The notes: a model not told the origin generated them from the sequence alone. 64,000 nucleotides of DNA from Fagopyrum homotropicum (GCA_033239125.1 BSWB01000006.1:112762242-112826241), one strand, 5' to 3'; positions 46,901 through 58,501 are shown, counted from the first letter of the stretch. Numbers and translations are program-made.

Positions 46901-48671
46901 ATTGTGGAAAAAATGAGTAGTCTGAAAATGCACAAGACTGTATCAATGTGCATATATTTGTACATGAATGTTCACAATTTAACAAGTATGAAAGAGTGAG
47001 TGCATACTTCAATAAATATGCACTTTTATTAATTTGAAAACTACACATTATGATATATATATTTGCGCACTTATATGCTAAAACTTCACCCATGTCTTAG
47101 AGTTCCTTTTGATATTTGTACTGTCTTGCATAGATTTTCAGCTTAAGTATTTATCAAATGTGTTGCTAAATATGCTAACCCTTATATAATTTTGCAATTT
47201 TAACCTGAAGATGGAATGTGACGGCAAGTGGTGCTCGGCCAAATCCTCAAGGATCCTTCAGATATGGTGAAATCACGGTCACTGATGTTTACGTAATTCT
47301 CAATACTCCTCCACAACTTATTAGTGGAAAATGGAGGACAACTCTTAATGGTATATCATATTTTACACCTTCAACACCTCTAATGCATGCCCAGCAATTT
47401 GATGTTCTTGGAGTCTACAAGGTCGATTTTCCAAACAGGCCAATGAACAGACCTGCAAAGCTTGATACTTCTCTTATTAATGCAACCTTCAAAGGATTTA
47501 TAGAGATCATTTTCCAGAATAATGACACTGTTATTAAGAGTTATCATCTGGACGGCTATGCCTTCTTTGTTGTGGGGTAAATCCAACTTCTATGATAGCT
47601 TTTATGAAATTGTGTGTTCTAACATTACTGTTGCTGAAATGTTGCATTATGCATCCAAACAAGTATTAAGGGCCCGTTTGGTTTCAACTCCGGAAACGGA
47701 AACGGAATGGAAACGAAAATTTAGTCCATATGTATACTCTTATTCATGAAATATTATGGAATCATTACTTGTGGTTTAAAATAATTGTAGTATAATTTGA
47801 TTAGTTTTGATATCCTATAGGGAAACAAAATGGGGAAAACAAATATATTTTACATACAAACAAGGAATGATTCCAAAAAAATATTCATGAATAAGGTAAA
47901 CATATGGACTATATTCATTTCCATTTCATTTCATTTCTGTTTCCGGAGTTATAACCAAACTGGGGCTAAATCTCTGCATAATAAAGCCAAACGAATTATT
48001 ACAATTCTAAGAAAGAGGAAAATTGGAGAAGATGATCAACTGAATATATTCTTTGTAGTGAGGATGAAGATGATCAACTGATTATTACAATTCTTGCTCT
48101 AAAATTGCAGTATGGATTATGGAGTTTGGACTGAAAACAGCAGAGGTATATACAACAAATGGGACGGAGTTGCACGTTGCACTACACATGTACTTGCTAT
48201 CCTGACCAATTTTCTTCATGTATTTGTTTCCATCACTCATGGATAGCAACTGACATTTTTGCAAGATGTTTATTTTGTTGCAGGTTTTTCCAGGGGCTTG
48301 GACTGCAATTCTGGTTTCACTAGACAATCCGGGTATCTGGAATCTACGTGCGGAGAACCTTAACTCGTGGTACTTGGGACAAGAAGCTTACATGAGTGTT
48401 GTAAATCCAGAGATAGACAAATCTGCAGTTCCTATGCCACAAAACCTCATCTACTGTGGCGCACTCTCATACTTGCAGAGGTGAGGATCTTCAGTAACAT
48501 GTTTCCAGAATCTTGAATTTCTTCTGTTGCAGATTTAAAATGTGTTTTTTTTACTATTGTAGGGATCAATCACGAAGATTTGACTACTCTGGTGCCTCCA
48601 AAGTTACCGTTACGATTAGAATAGCTTTCTTGGTGGTGTTGTCATCTCTTATTGGTCATCTCGTTAAGTAG
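43914..48671 (+). CDS. SKU5: SKU5/SKS-type multicopper-oxidase-like GPI-anchored protein
   Basis: Nine exons: 43914-44051, 44981-45090, 45181-45451, 45548-45686, 46436-46799, 47211-47576, 48111-48189, 48284-48480, 48563-48671. They total 1773 bases, all junctions are GT-AG and phases agree, giving 590 residues, close to the family length. Signal peptide about 1-22; three cupredoxin domains follow (QVIAVNGQFPGP, SWTYQFQVKDQIGSFFYFPS-like, YRLRVSNVGISTSLNFRIQN, SYSFLVTMDQNASSDYYIVA, GASPNPQGSF-like, SYHLDGYAFFVVGMDYGVW). Many N-glycosylation sites (NVT, NWT, NYT, NAS). The C-terminal hydrophobic tail after SGASK fits a GPI signal. The usual oxidase copper ligands (HxH, HCH) are replaced, as in SKU5, so it is probably non-catalytic and acts in directional cell expansion at the wall-membrane interface. 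I place it in the SKU5/SKS clade; orthology to SKU5 itself is inferred. Confidence 0.92.
45781..45996. mobile_element. Possible decayed Tourist-like MITE in intron 4 of the SKU5-like gene
   Basis: The right end CCAAACGGAGCC followed by TTA resembles the ends of the two clearer copies at 47670 and 49644. The left end GGACCTGTTCAG is only a weak mate. Terminal mismatch and an imperfect target duplication (GTA/TTA) make this tentative. Confidence 0.3.
47670..47966. mobile_element. Tourist/Harbinger-type MITE in intron 6 of the SKU5-like gene, TSD TAA
   Basis: The left end GGGCCCGTTTGGTTTCAACT and the right end, reverse complement GCCCCAGTTTGGTTATAACT, continue as inverted repeats through CCGGAAAC. 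TAA is duplicated at 47667-47669 and 47967-47969. It is 297 bases, non-coding, and lies within the 534-base intron 6 without touching the splice sites. Confidence 0.8.
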
Positions 48672-48837
48672 GTTATCCCACGAATCACGATCTGCGGAAG
48701 CATTGATCAAAGAATGACGATGAATGTAGCTTATTTATATAGGATATCTTTGTTGACAATTTTTTCCCGGAGTTGATTTATGTGACATGTTTTGAAATGA
48801 AGTTGAAGTTGAAGCATCATCTTCAACCTTCAACCAT

Positions 48838-49410
48838 GGATGGCGGAGCCAGAAAATTTTCTTTGGAGGGGCACAATTTTTTCTTATAAGATATGTTGCA
48901 TATTAAGTTTAAAATTAAACAATAAAATCTATAAATTAAATAAATAAATAGAAATTTACTTAAATTTTGTACTATAAATTAGAGCTTTTAATTTATTTAT
49001 TTTACTTAGATGAAATTTAAAAATATTTTATATATTTAGTTTGTTTTATAAATATATTGTCAAATAAATTGGATAGTGGTTGATGAATTATTATAATAAA
49101 AATTATATTAATTTATTTGTATTAGTTAAGAGTTAATGAAATAATAAACACACTTAGTTTCTCCATCTAAATAGATTGTAATTTGCTTAAAATAAAAATA
49201 AAATGAACTTTTTGCTACTCCGGACTTGGACCTTGAACTTCAAGTATCTCTTTCCCTTCCTTTACCAAATGAACTAGTAGAACAATGTGTATCATATTCC
49301 ATTTAAGGAGGGTTTTTCCCATTCTTTTCCCCCCCTTCCTTAGGCTTCCTTAGGCAAAACGCGATCGCAAGCCAGGACACCGTACCACCCGTTACCCCCC
49401 CCTAGATCCG
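48838..49410. mobile_element. Possible non-autonomous hAT-like element with GGCGGAxCC ends
   Basis: The left end GGATGGCGGAGCCAGAAAAT with a GGAGGGGC run and the right end, reverse complement GCAGGGGCGGATCTAGGGGG, resemble the CAGTGGCGG terminus of the hAT element at 13095. The AT-rich centre has no coding sequence. An 8-base target duplication could not be identified, so the exact ends are uncertain. Confidence 0.45.
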
Positions 49411-49417
49411 CCCCTGC

Positions 49418-49490
49418 ATCGGTCTCTTGTTCGGTAGTGGGATTAACGTCTTCACCTTCAACCCTCGGTCTCTTGTTCGGTAGTGGGAAG
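49418..49490. repeat. Exact 23-base direct repeat, 47-base spacing
   Basis: The segment starting CGGTCTCTTGTTCGGTAGTG (23 bases, ending GGA) occurs at about 49418 and again at about 49465. CTTCAACC, present just before the second copy, also precedes the hAT-like element at 48830. Confidence 0.85.
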
Positions 49491-49643
49491 ATTTCCATTT
49501 AGACTAATCTGGGATAATGAGAGGTCAACCTTCAACAAATTTGGAAGGAATTTTTTTTTTTGAGATTATTTTCACCATTTTAATAATCTAATATGTAATC
49601 TCCGTCAAATACAAACACTCCTCGTGTATAATCCTTCCATTTA

Positions 49644-49874
49644 GCTCCCGTTTGATTGTAACTCTGGAAATGGTAACGAAATGAAAATATATTTAATTCA
49701 TATGTATCTTGTTCATGGTTTCATGTAAAATGTGTTGTTCCCCCTGGTTTGTTTCTGGTTATCAAAATTAATCAAATTCCACTACAATTCCTTTAAACTA
49801 CAAAAAAATAATTCCAAAAAGTTTCATGAACAAGAATATACATATGGACTCCAGAGTTAAAACCAAACGGACCC
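49644..49874. mobile_element. Tourist/Harbinger-type MITE, TSD TTA
   Basis: The left end GCTCCCGTTTGATTGTAACT and the right end, reverse complement GGGTCCGTTTGGTTTTAACT, share the family seen in intron 6 of the SKU5-like gene. TTA is duplicated at 49641-49643 and 49875-49877. 231 bases, non-coding. Confidence 0.8.
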
Positions 49875-49877
49875 TTA

Positions 49878-51512
49878 ATTTAAAGGATTTTTTCGTTAGG
49901 TACCCTTGAGTTTTTGGCTATTATAGATGATGCCCAAAGTTTTTCACGGTTCCATTTGGTACCCCTAAGGTTTCGGTTTTTCCGTTCCGTAACCTTATTT
50001 CTTATCTAAAATAACATTTTTTATATTAAAATTATATAAAAAAGGAAAAATATATAATAACAATTTTGTATTGTAAATTTCGAAGATAATTATATTTTAA
50101 ATTAAACAACTTTAATCAACTATTAATAAATTAAAATATTTCTTAAAATATAAGATTTTTACCTATTATTTTATGATTTTTAATATATTTATTACTATTT
50201 GATACTTTATCATATTTTGCATCAAAAAATGAAAAGTTTATTATGTTTTATATAAAATATAATAAATTTAATTTATATTTATATGATATTTTAATCAAAA
50301 GTTTTAAAATTAAATGTAATTTATATCTATATGATATATCGGTGTTGGTATACTCCGTGGATTTATTCGTGGTTTATTATATAATATTGGATGGTTCATG
50401 TCCTATTATATAAAAGAAATTTTGATTCTATGTGAGAGTGCTTATATTGGGGAAAAAAATCTTCTAAAATCATAGGATATTCAATTTTTTAAAAAATTGA
50501 ATGTCCATTTTGAATATTCTACGTTATATATATATTTATCAATGATATGAAATAAATCCACGGAGTATTCCAAAAACGAAATATCATATAGTTATAAATT
50601 ATGTGTAATTTTAAAAATTTTGATTAAAATATCATATAAATATAAACTAAATTTCTTATATTTTGTATAAAACATAATAAATTTTTAGGAAATTCCGGTT
50701 GGTACCCCTGTGGTATGGCGTATTCCGGATTTTGCCCATAACTTTTTCAAAGTTCGGTTGATACCCCTCAGTTTTCACATATTTCTGAAATTTGCCCAGC
50801 CGCTAAAAAACTCGTTAAATTAAGGTTTTTCATTAAAAAATAAAAGGAAATTAAAAAAATAAAAAAGGAAAGAAAAGGAAATTGAAAAGAAAAATAAAAC
50901 AAATCTCCCCGTTTGTTGAAATTTTATCGATTATTCAAAGTGCATTTTTAAACTAGCTGAACAAATAGCTACTAAACATACTTCATTTAAGATGCCTAGA
51001 CTGATTTACAAACGATGACACACACTGACCGGTTTCAATCAATGTTTGATTCTTGAACATGGAGCAACCTGATTCCGATCAATGTTTGATTTGATTAACA
51101 GATTAGTGTTTGATTAACAGATCAATGTTTGATTCTACTTTTTCTACACAAAATTTCTCTATCCCCTCATCACTTTAATTGATTAACAAATCGATGTTTG
51201 AGCCTACACAAAAAAAGAAGTTGTTTGATTTGTTAATCAATGTTTGATTTGATTAACAGATCATCTTGAGTCTAAACAAAATTTCTCTATCCCCTCTTGA
51301 AGCATCAAGTCCACGCTGTTCAAAAATAAAATAATGGAAACAGATTGTAAGCAAACTGTGCAAGATGGTAAGCAAATTGTGTTTCATCTTTTTTTTTTTT
51401 AATTTCCTTTTATTTCAATTTTTTTATTTCTTTTTATTTCCTTTTATTTTTAGGGAAATTCCGGATGGTACCCTGGGGGTTTTGGGTTTTTCGGATTTTG
51501 CCCAACAGTTTT
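49878..51512. other. Intergenic with GGTACCCCT/TTTGCCC repeats
   Basis: A phrase of the form AAATTCCGGxTGGTACCC followed about 35 bases later by GGATTTTGCCCA occurs near 50690 and 51455 in the same orientation, with a looser version near 49898. TTTGATT-AACAGATCAATG words recur between 51030 and 51260. No gene is recognised. Confidence 0.45.
50234..50696. repeat. Long inverted repeat, about 135-base arms
   Basis: The left arm 50234-50368 (from AAGTTTATTATGTTTTATAT to ACTCCGTGGATTTATT) is mirrored by 50550-50696, enclosing a loop of about 180 bases. The loop contains a second, tighter hairpin near 50473-50505 (GGATATTCAATTTTTT against AAAAAATTGAATGTCC). Arms are about 85-90% alike by eye. It could be a foldback-type MITE or a decayed hairpin locus. 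Confidence 0.8.
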
Positions 51513-53214
51513 TGTAAGACCCGAGTTTTGCCTTCACCGCCCCGCGGTGAAGAAGGCCGCCCCTGCGGCTGATGTGATCCGCCCCTGCGGATGACGACAA
51601 ATCGTGCCCGATCTTTCTTCCGTTCTTTTTATCTTCCTTCCATAGATAGAATATCCGATATTCTATCTTATGGGCCGATTTTCTGATCTTCTTTCTAAAC
51701 CCTAGACGCCTTTCCGTCTATCTTTCCAGCCCGTTCCTATATATTCCCGTCTTTTCCTCTTTTCCCCGTTTCTTGTTTACGTCTTCTTCAACCCTAGAGT
51801 GCTGCAACCTTGTCCCTGTGTTCTTGCTGAACGTGTAAGCTCTTCCTCCCTTGTTCTTCCTCACGTTCTTACTGTTGTTGCATGCCTTCTCCTTCTGTTT
51901 CGATTTCTTCTTCGTTCTTCCCTTTTCTTCTTCTCCAAGAATCAAGTTTGATCCTTGATTCTTGTGGAGCGTTCCGTTGTTGATCCTTTGATGTTCTCAG
52001 GCTCTTTGGAGTTGGGTCTTGACATGTTGGAATCAAAGGTGCGAGCGTTGGTTGCCCTTGCTGTGAGTTCGGTCGAGGAGGAACCCCGACAAGCCTTCTG
52101 TCAGTGCACCGCCCCCGCGGCTGCACATCCCGCCCCTGCGGCAAGCTGCCCCTGCGCCTTGCTCCACCGCCCCTGCGGTTTTTTCTGCAGTAACTCCCGT
52201 CTTTGGTGAGTTGATTCCTTCCTTCCTTTCCTCGTTCCTTTCTTGGTTCCTTGTGGTTGTTCCTTGTCCCCTGAGTTGCTATAAGACTAAGGTCGAGCCC
52301 TTACCTTGTGGAGATCTCTTAGAGATCGTTGAGACTAAAAGTTATAGATTTCTAGCAACCGTTTTGTTCCTGATCCGTGATGCTTGTTCGTACAGGCTTT
52401 CTTTGATCCTTTCCTGAGGGAAACTGAGGTTTCTCCTGAGTTGTTGTTGAGCTTTGAGTTACCATCGTGTGAGGTAAGTCCCTTGGACTTACTTAGCTTA
52501 ATTCATCATATTAGTTGGATTGTATTGTCTTGTTTGTGTTGTTTACCATGTTTATAACGGATAACTGGAAATATGATTCACCCTTTGATAACCTTAATTG
52601 GCCCAAGTGTATTATAATCGGGCGGTGACCACTTGTCTAGTTCTACAGGAGACTAGAATGTGCTCTTGCAACCCAGACCCGTAGGTAACGGATAGTACTA
52701 ATCTATTCCTATTGGTAGACGGAAGCGGATGCGAGTTTCGGGAGATTTCCGTGTGACAAAAGAAGTTGAATTAGAAATGGATAACCTTAATGAAAGATAA
52801 TAACCGGTTGATGTGTGAGCATGCTATGTGTTTTCTTTACCTTATGTGTGTTTGTGCCTTTACGCTCTTAATAGTATCCAGAATGTTAGCTAACGGTTTA
52901 TACCGTCGTTGTAGTTATTCCGCAGGTTCAGGATGCTGCTGAGTGATCCGGATGGTGTGGTCAGCCGGGGTTCCCGTACATTATAGGATGGGGTCGGGTT
53001 TTTGTTTCTTTTGTTGTTTCCCTTTTGTTTTGAACTCGACTGCGAGTCTTTTACGCTTTCTTTTGTTTAAACCTTTGGTTTTATTTTGAATTTTGGTTTT
53101 CATTTGTCTGTGTCTTGTTGTAAGATCCGTTTGTTGTTGCTACTTTGAGGGTCGGAACCCATTGTGCGGTCCTAACCCGTAGCGCTTCGAGTTCCTAGAA
53201 CTTGGGGTGTTACA
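51513..53214 (+). repeat. Chromovirus B 5' LTR
   Basis: 1702 bases, TGTAAGACCCGAG...GGGGTGTTACA. TATA-like CTATATATTC at 51738-51747. GC-rich near-palindrome CCGCCCCTGCGG at 51557-51568, 51579-51590, 52130-52141 and 52167-52178, with the variant CCGCCCCCGCGG at 52109-52120. These stand out sharply in an otherwise AT-moderate LTR. Confidence 0.95.
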
Positions 53215-53217
53215 ATA

Positions 53218-53229
53218 TGGTATCAGAGC
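53218..53229 (+). promoter_or_regulatory. Chromovirus B primer-binding site
   Basis: TGGTATCAGAGC three bases after the LTR end, complementary to the 3' end of initiator tRNA-Met. Confidence 0.9.
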
Positions 53230-53502
53230 TCTAGGTTGGCAACAATGGCACTCAAAATCTTCTAAAGGTCGGATGGATAAATAAATAGAACCCGCAAGGG
53301 ATCTAACGTTTTCAAAAGGGGGTTTTTGTTTTTAAACCGTCGGTCTGGGATAGATGTACGGGCGACCACTACTACCTTTGCGGATCTCAGGAGTGTAGTT
53401 TCTTATATGTTGGCCTTTATATGTGCTTTTCTTGGTTTTCCGCTTTAGCTGTAGCGTGGCCTTATATCTATATATAGCCTTATATATCTATCCTTATAGT
53501 AG

Positions 53503-54775
53503 ATGACGCGTACTAGAGCTACATCTGCTATAGGGCGAGGAAGGGGTCGACTACCTCTTCCAGCTGCCGTTCGTGGACGAGAACGTGCAGAAGGACCTCC
53601 ACTAGCTAGAGATCGGGGTCAAACCCCATTTGTTGATCCGCCAATTGCCGAGGCATTCGTTGAAGAAGTTGTTGAGAGAGGTGTTCCCGAAGCAAGGAAC
53701 GGGACTATCGAGAAGTCTAGAGCACAAAGAGCACAAATGATCGAGTCCGGTCAAGTGACCATCGGAGTATCTGCATATTGAGACTACGTGCAAAGAGTTG
53801 ACTATCAGGACTGGAGTATCAGCACCAGTACCGCCAGTTCCCGCGAGATCAGTTGAGGTTTCGCGGAGAGTTTCACAGGTTGTTGCCCCACTTGCTGGAG
53901 TTGTTGAGGTTGTTAGAGCGCCGGGTGAGACGAAGGAGCCGAAGCCCGACAATTGGTTGAAGACTTTCGACCAGCTGAAGGTTCCCACTTACATGGGAAA
54001 GACCGGATTAGAGGTAAAGTAGTGGTTAGGACAACTGGATACTGCTATGGAGGCTATCAGTTGCCCAGAGGGACGTCGAGTCAATATAGCACATACGTTG
54101 TTGAAGGATCAGGCTCATTCTTGGTGGAGGATCGTTCGTAGTAAGGTCACCAGTTATGAGCAGATGAAGACGGTGATCAGGGATCGCTACTGCCCTGCAT
54201 CTATGAGGAGAGACCGTCTCCAGGATTTCCTTGAGGTTGGATTCAAGGATTTGCCTATTGTTGAGATCATCAGCAAGTTTCAGGATGAGTTGTCTTTGTT
54301 GGGTCCATCTGTACCACCTGAGGATCAGCATGTTTATCTTTTCTCACGGAGGCTGAGGGAGTCGACACGCTCTTAACTTGCTGGTTTTCGTTGTGATTCT
54401 TTGACGGACTATCAGGATAGAGCTTCTGCTTATGAGAGAGACCGACCGGGTCATAGGAGAGCTTCTCACACAGGATGTCTTGAGAAGAGAAAAAAGACTA
54501 GATAAGCCAGTGCTGGAGCTAGGGCAGCTGGTTTTGGGCGTAGTCAAATGCCTGGACGTGCTGGTTTCCAACAAAGTTCTGACAGAGGACGGCAGTGTCA
54601 TAACTGCGGAGTAGCTGGACACATCCGAGCTGATTGCAAGAAGCCAACAGTGACTTGTTTTTCTTGTGGCAAGCCCGGACACAGAGCTGTGTTTTTCCGT
54701 CAGGGCAAGGCGCTATCGCAGCAGGGTTCTTCACCTGCCAATGTTGGTGGAGGAGGACAGAGGTCTAAGTTTTAG
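53503..54775 (+). pseudogene. Chromovirus B gag
   Basis: ATG at 53503 (MTRTRATSAIGRGRGRLPLP). Capsid segment PDNWLKTFDQLKVPTYMGKT, then after a TAG WLGQLDTAMEAISCPEGRRV, QAHSWWRIVRSKV and IISKFQDELSLLG. Nucleocapsid CHNCGVAGHIRADC and CFSCGKPGHRAVFF; the last Cys of the second knuckle is Phe, which should abolish zinc binding there. Stops at about 54022, 54376, 54504 and 54773 interrupt it. A frame change occurs near 53790. Confidence 0.85.
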
Positions 54776-54889
54776 CAGCAACAGCAGAGAGTTTCTGATT
54801 CTACCGCTCCTCAGGGTTCCACTCCGGGACAAGGGAGAGGTAGAGGATGTGTTGGTGGTTCTGTAGACACCAGAGATGCATCAGCCAGA

Positions 54890-55204
54890 GTGTACGAGTT
54901 GAGGAGTGCTGTAGAGCCGACAACACCAACAACTGCAAGTACCATTCATATTAATGGTTTTCCTGTCAAAGTTCTTTTCGATATTGGTGCTACGCATTCT
55001 TTTATATCTGATGCATGTGTAGATAGATTGACCTTAGTTACTGTAGAAGGTAGACCCTTCTTTATAGGATTACCCGATGGTGGTAAGATTCGATGTACAC
55101 GAGAGGTTCGCGATTGCCCTATTAGATTGGGAGGTCGCGATTGGCCAACTGACTTCTTCGTCATGCGCTTAGTACATGAAGAAGTTATTCTGGGTATGGA
55201 TTAG
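54890..55204 (+). pseudogene. Chromovirus B aspartic protease
   Basis: INGFPVKVLFDIGATHSFIS is the retropepsin active-site region; the usual D-S/T-G reads D-I-G, removing the residue next to the catalytic Asp. VILGMD closes the domain, followed by TAG where W (GMDW) is usual. Confidence 0.85.
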
Positions 55205-55336
55205 ATGGATCGACATCGAGCAGTCCTAGACATCGGCAAGAGGACAATGACAATAACTACAGATGCATGCCATGTTGAGGTCTTCCGAGGATGGGATCTC
55301 GGAAAGACTGGTACAGTCATCAGTGCAGTTTGAGCT

Positions 55337-56805
55337 GTGAGACTTATCAGTCAGGGATGCGAGGCTTTTTGGTGCTATGCCATGAAGGATAGTACTAGTC
55401 CAGCTTTGGAGGAGATTCCAGTAGCTTGCGAGTTTGCTGACGTCTTTGGAGAGCCATCAGGGTTACCTTCACAGAGGAGTGTAGACTTTGACATTGAACT
55501 AGATCCCGGTATGAGACTGATCTCTCAGGCTCCTTATCGTATGACGCCTATCGAGATGCTTGAGTTGAAGAAGCAGCTCGAGGAGTTAGCAAAGAAGGGC
55601 TTCATCTGCCCTAGTGTATCTCCTTGGGGGTACCATTTCTCTTCGTCAGGAAGAAAGACGGGTCAATGAGGTTATGTATCGACTACCGAGAGCTGAACAA
55701 AGTTACGATCAAGAACAAGTACCCATTACCCCGTATCGATGATCTTTTGGATCAGCTGCATGGAACTTCAGTGTTTTCGAAGATCGATATGAGATTTGGA
55801 TATCACCAGCTGAGGGTGAGAGAGCAGGACGTAGCCAAGACGGCATTTTGGACCAGATATGGACGCTACGAGTTTGTAGCGATGCCATTCGGGCTCACGA
55901 ATGCGCCAACAGTCTTGATGGAGTTGATGAACAACATCTTCATCAACTTTCTAGACCAGTTTATAGTTGTCTTCATCGACGACATTCTGGTTTACTCTCG
56001 CAGTAGAAAGGAGCATGCAGGACACTTGAGGATCGTTCTTCAGGTCTTACATGATAGAGAGTTCTACGGTAAGCTCTCTAAGTGCGAGTTTTGGATGTCC
56101 GAGGTAGCATTCCTTGATCACATTATTTCAGCTGAAGGGATCAAGGTAGATCCAGCGAAGATTGAGTCAGTAGCATCTTGGCCGCCTCCTAAGAACGTCA
56201 AGGAGGTACACAACTTCTTAGGATTGGCGGGCTACTACAGGCGTTTTGTTGAGGGCTTTTCAGTTATCGCCCGACCGCTCACTTCCTTGCTGCGGAAGTC
56301 TACGAGGTTTGTATGGTCCGAGTCGTGCCTGCAAAGCTTCGAGGAGCTAAAGAAGAGGTTGACCTCTGCTCCTATCCTAGCTCAGCTAGAGGGCATTGAG
56401 GATTTTGTGGTTTACAGCGACGCATCCAAGCTGAGCTTGGGATGTGTTTTGATGTAGAGGGGTAGGGTGATTGCTTACGCGTCTAGACAGCTGAAGACGT
56501 ACGAGGAGAATTACCCTACCCATGACCTTGAGTTGGCTGTTGTGGTTCATGCGTTGAAGATTTGGAGACATTATCTGTACGGAGCTACGTGTCAGATTTT
56601 CACAGACCATAAGAGTCTGAAGTACATATTCACTCAGCGGGAGTTGAATAACCGCCAACGCAGATGGTTGGAGTTGATCAAGGACTTCGATCTTGAGATC
56701 TTATACCACCCGAGGAAGGATAACGTGGTAGCAAATGCCCTCAGTAGGAAGACTCCCCGAGAGATGGCGATCGCTAGGCTGACAGCTCAGCCACATTTAC
56801 AATGA
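55337..56805 (+). pseudogene. Chromovirus B reverse transcriptase and RNase H
   Basis: Leader SVDFDIELDPGMRLISQAPY and GFICPSVSPWG, then a one-base loss in the G-run at about 55630. RT resumes with VPFLFVRKKDGSMRLCIDYR, LPRIDDLLDQL, FSKIDMRFGYHQLRV, MPFGLTNAP and the catalytic box VVFIDDILVYSR (FIDD at residues 117-120 of that frame). RNase H starts FVVYSDASKLSLGCVLM, meets TAG at 56456-56458, and continues RVIAYASRQLKTYEENYPTH, IFTDHKSLKYIFTQ and DNVVANALSRK to 56805. The thumb includes FLGLAGYYRRFVEGFS. Confidence 0.9.
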
Positions 56806-58333
56806 GATCTTGCATGGCTAGAGATGGATATCCACTTTCCGGATTCCAACAGTCAGTTGTCCACCTTGGAGATAGTACCTGATCTGTTGGCCGAAATCTG
56901 ACAGAAGTAGGAGAGTTGCCCCACTTTGACACAGATCCGAGACCGGATGTCTCGAGGAGAGGCGCCGCAGTTTGTAGTTGGTGCTGACAGAGTTTTGAGA
57001 CGCCAAGAGCATGTTTGTGTGCCGTCAGATCGAGAGTTGAGACAAAGGATCTTTCAGGAGGCCCACTCTTTACCTTACTCAGTACATCCGGTGTGAGTAA
57101 GATGTATCAGGATATCAGACGCTCTTTCTGGTGGGGGGGGGGGGTCTGAAGCCAGACGTGACGAGATATGTAACTCAGTGTGCGACTTGTCAACAGGTCA
57201 AGATCGAGCATCATAGACCAAGAGGCGAGCTACAACCACTTCCCGTCCCTCAGTGGAAGTGGGAAGATATCTCTATGGACTTTGTGACCGGTTTGAGACC
57301 GAGTTGTGGTTTTGATGCTATCTGGGTCATAGTAGATCGACTGACGAAGACCACACATTTCATTCTGATCAAGGAAACGTGGCTGGTGAGTCGATTGGCA
57401 GAGGAGTTCACTAGACAGATAGTGAGGCTTCATGGGGTACCTAGGACTATTGTATCTGACAAAGACGGACGGTTCACTTCGAGGTTCTGGCAACAAGTTC
57501 ATACCGCCCTAGGTACGAGTCTACAGTTCACGACAGCTTATCATCCGCAGACCGATGGTCAGTCTGAGCGGACCATCCAGACTTTGGAGGACATGTTACG
57601 AGCCTGTGTGTTAGACTAGGGACAGGTGTGACCAGATCACCTTCCCTTAGTGGAGTTTTCATACAAAAACAGTTGGCACACATCGATCAAGATGACTCCT
57701 TATGAGGCTTTATATGGACAGAGATGATGTACACTGTTGTACTGGGATGAGCCGAGTAGTGCTAGCGGAGTAGAACCTGAGCAGATTCAGGATGACATGG
57801 CTCGAGTAGCAGTGATCCGAGAGCGGATGTTAGCAGCACAAAGTCGACAGAAGTCTTATGCTGATAAGAGGCACAGACCTTTGGAGTTCAGACTTGGAGC
57901 TCAAGTTTGGTTGAGAGTATCCCCGACACGAGGCGTTAGACGTTTCGGTGTCAAGGGGAAGTTGAACCCTAGATATGTGGGATCGTTCGAGATTCTTGAG
58001 CGAGTTGGAGAGGCAGCATACAGACTTGCGTTGCCACCGAGACTCGAGGGTATTCACCCAGTTTTCCATGTGTCTCAGTTACGGGAGTACATACCAGACC
58101 CGAGACACATCGTCAGTCACGAGGACCTTGTGATCGAGTCAGACCACACATTTGTGGAGCACCCGGTGGCTGTCTTAGAGCGTAGTACGAGACGCTTGCG
58201 TTCGAAGGACATACCTATGATGAAGATGCAATGGTCGGTGCTAGGAGTTGATGAGGCGACTTGGGAGACAGATGATAGTATCCAGAAGAACTATCCAGAG
58301 TTTTACGTTGAGTTGGACGCACCTTTAGCATAG
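56806..58333 (+). pseudogene. Chromovirus B integrase with chromodomain
   Basis: The zinc-binding lead (about 56960-57190, QCATCQQVK) contains a run of twelve G at about 57132-57143. The core at 57131-57619 shows EDISMDFVTGLRP (Asp), RTIVSDKDGRFTSRF (Asp) and HPQTDGQSERTIQTLEDMLR (Glu). After stops near 57617-57726 the C-terminus at 57737-58333 reads RPLEFRLGAQVWLRVSPTRG, RYVGSFEILERVGEAAYRLA and HPVFHVSQLREYI, and ends in a chromodomain (VAVLERSTRRLRSKDI, MKMQWSVLGVDEATWE). The chromodomain would direct integration to particular chromatin. The catalytic triad is intact, but the frame is interrupted. Confidence 0.9.
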
Positions 58334-58501
58334 TCGTTTGTTTCAGTTTTCCCTTTGTTGCGTTGCGTACGTTTTTTGTGACGTTTTGAGTTACGTGTGT
58401 CCCGAGTGGAAATATATGAGTTCAGTTTTATTTCTGTGTGTTGTTGTGATTGTTGGGCTTTTGCAAGTTTCGGGACGAAACTTCTTTTTAGGGGGATCCG
58501 A
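58334..58501 (+). other. Chromovirus B 3' non-coding region and polypurine tract
   Basis: Short non-coding stretch ending in AGGGGGATCCGA (58490-58501) directly before the 3' LTR TGTAAGACCC, the expected polypurine tract position. Confidence 0.75.

Noticed and set aside
48838..49410. 8-base target duplication for the hAT-like element
   Set aside because: Candidate flanks (TTCAACCA against CATCGGTC) do not match; only the terminal similarity is reported.
57125..57150. Poly-G run in the chromovirus B integrase as a programmed frameshift site
   Set aside because: The frame upstream already has stops and the sister element has no equivalent run; expansion or a sequencing error is simpler.
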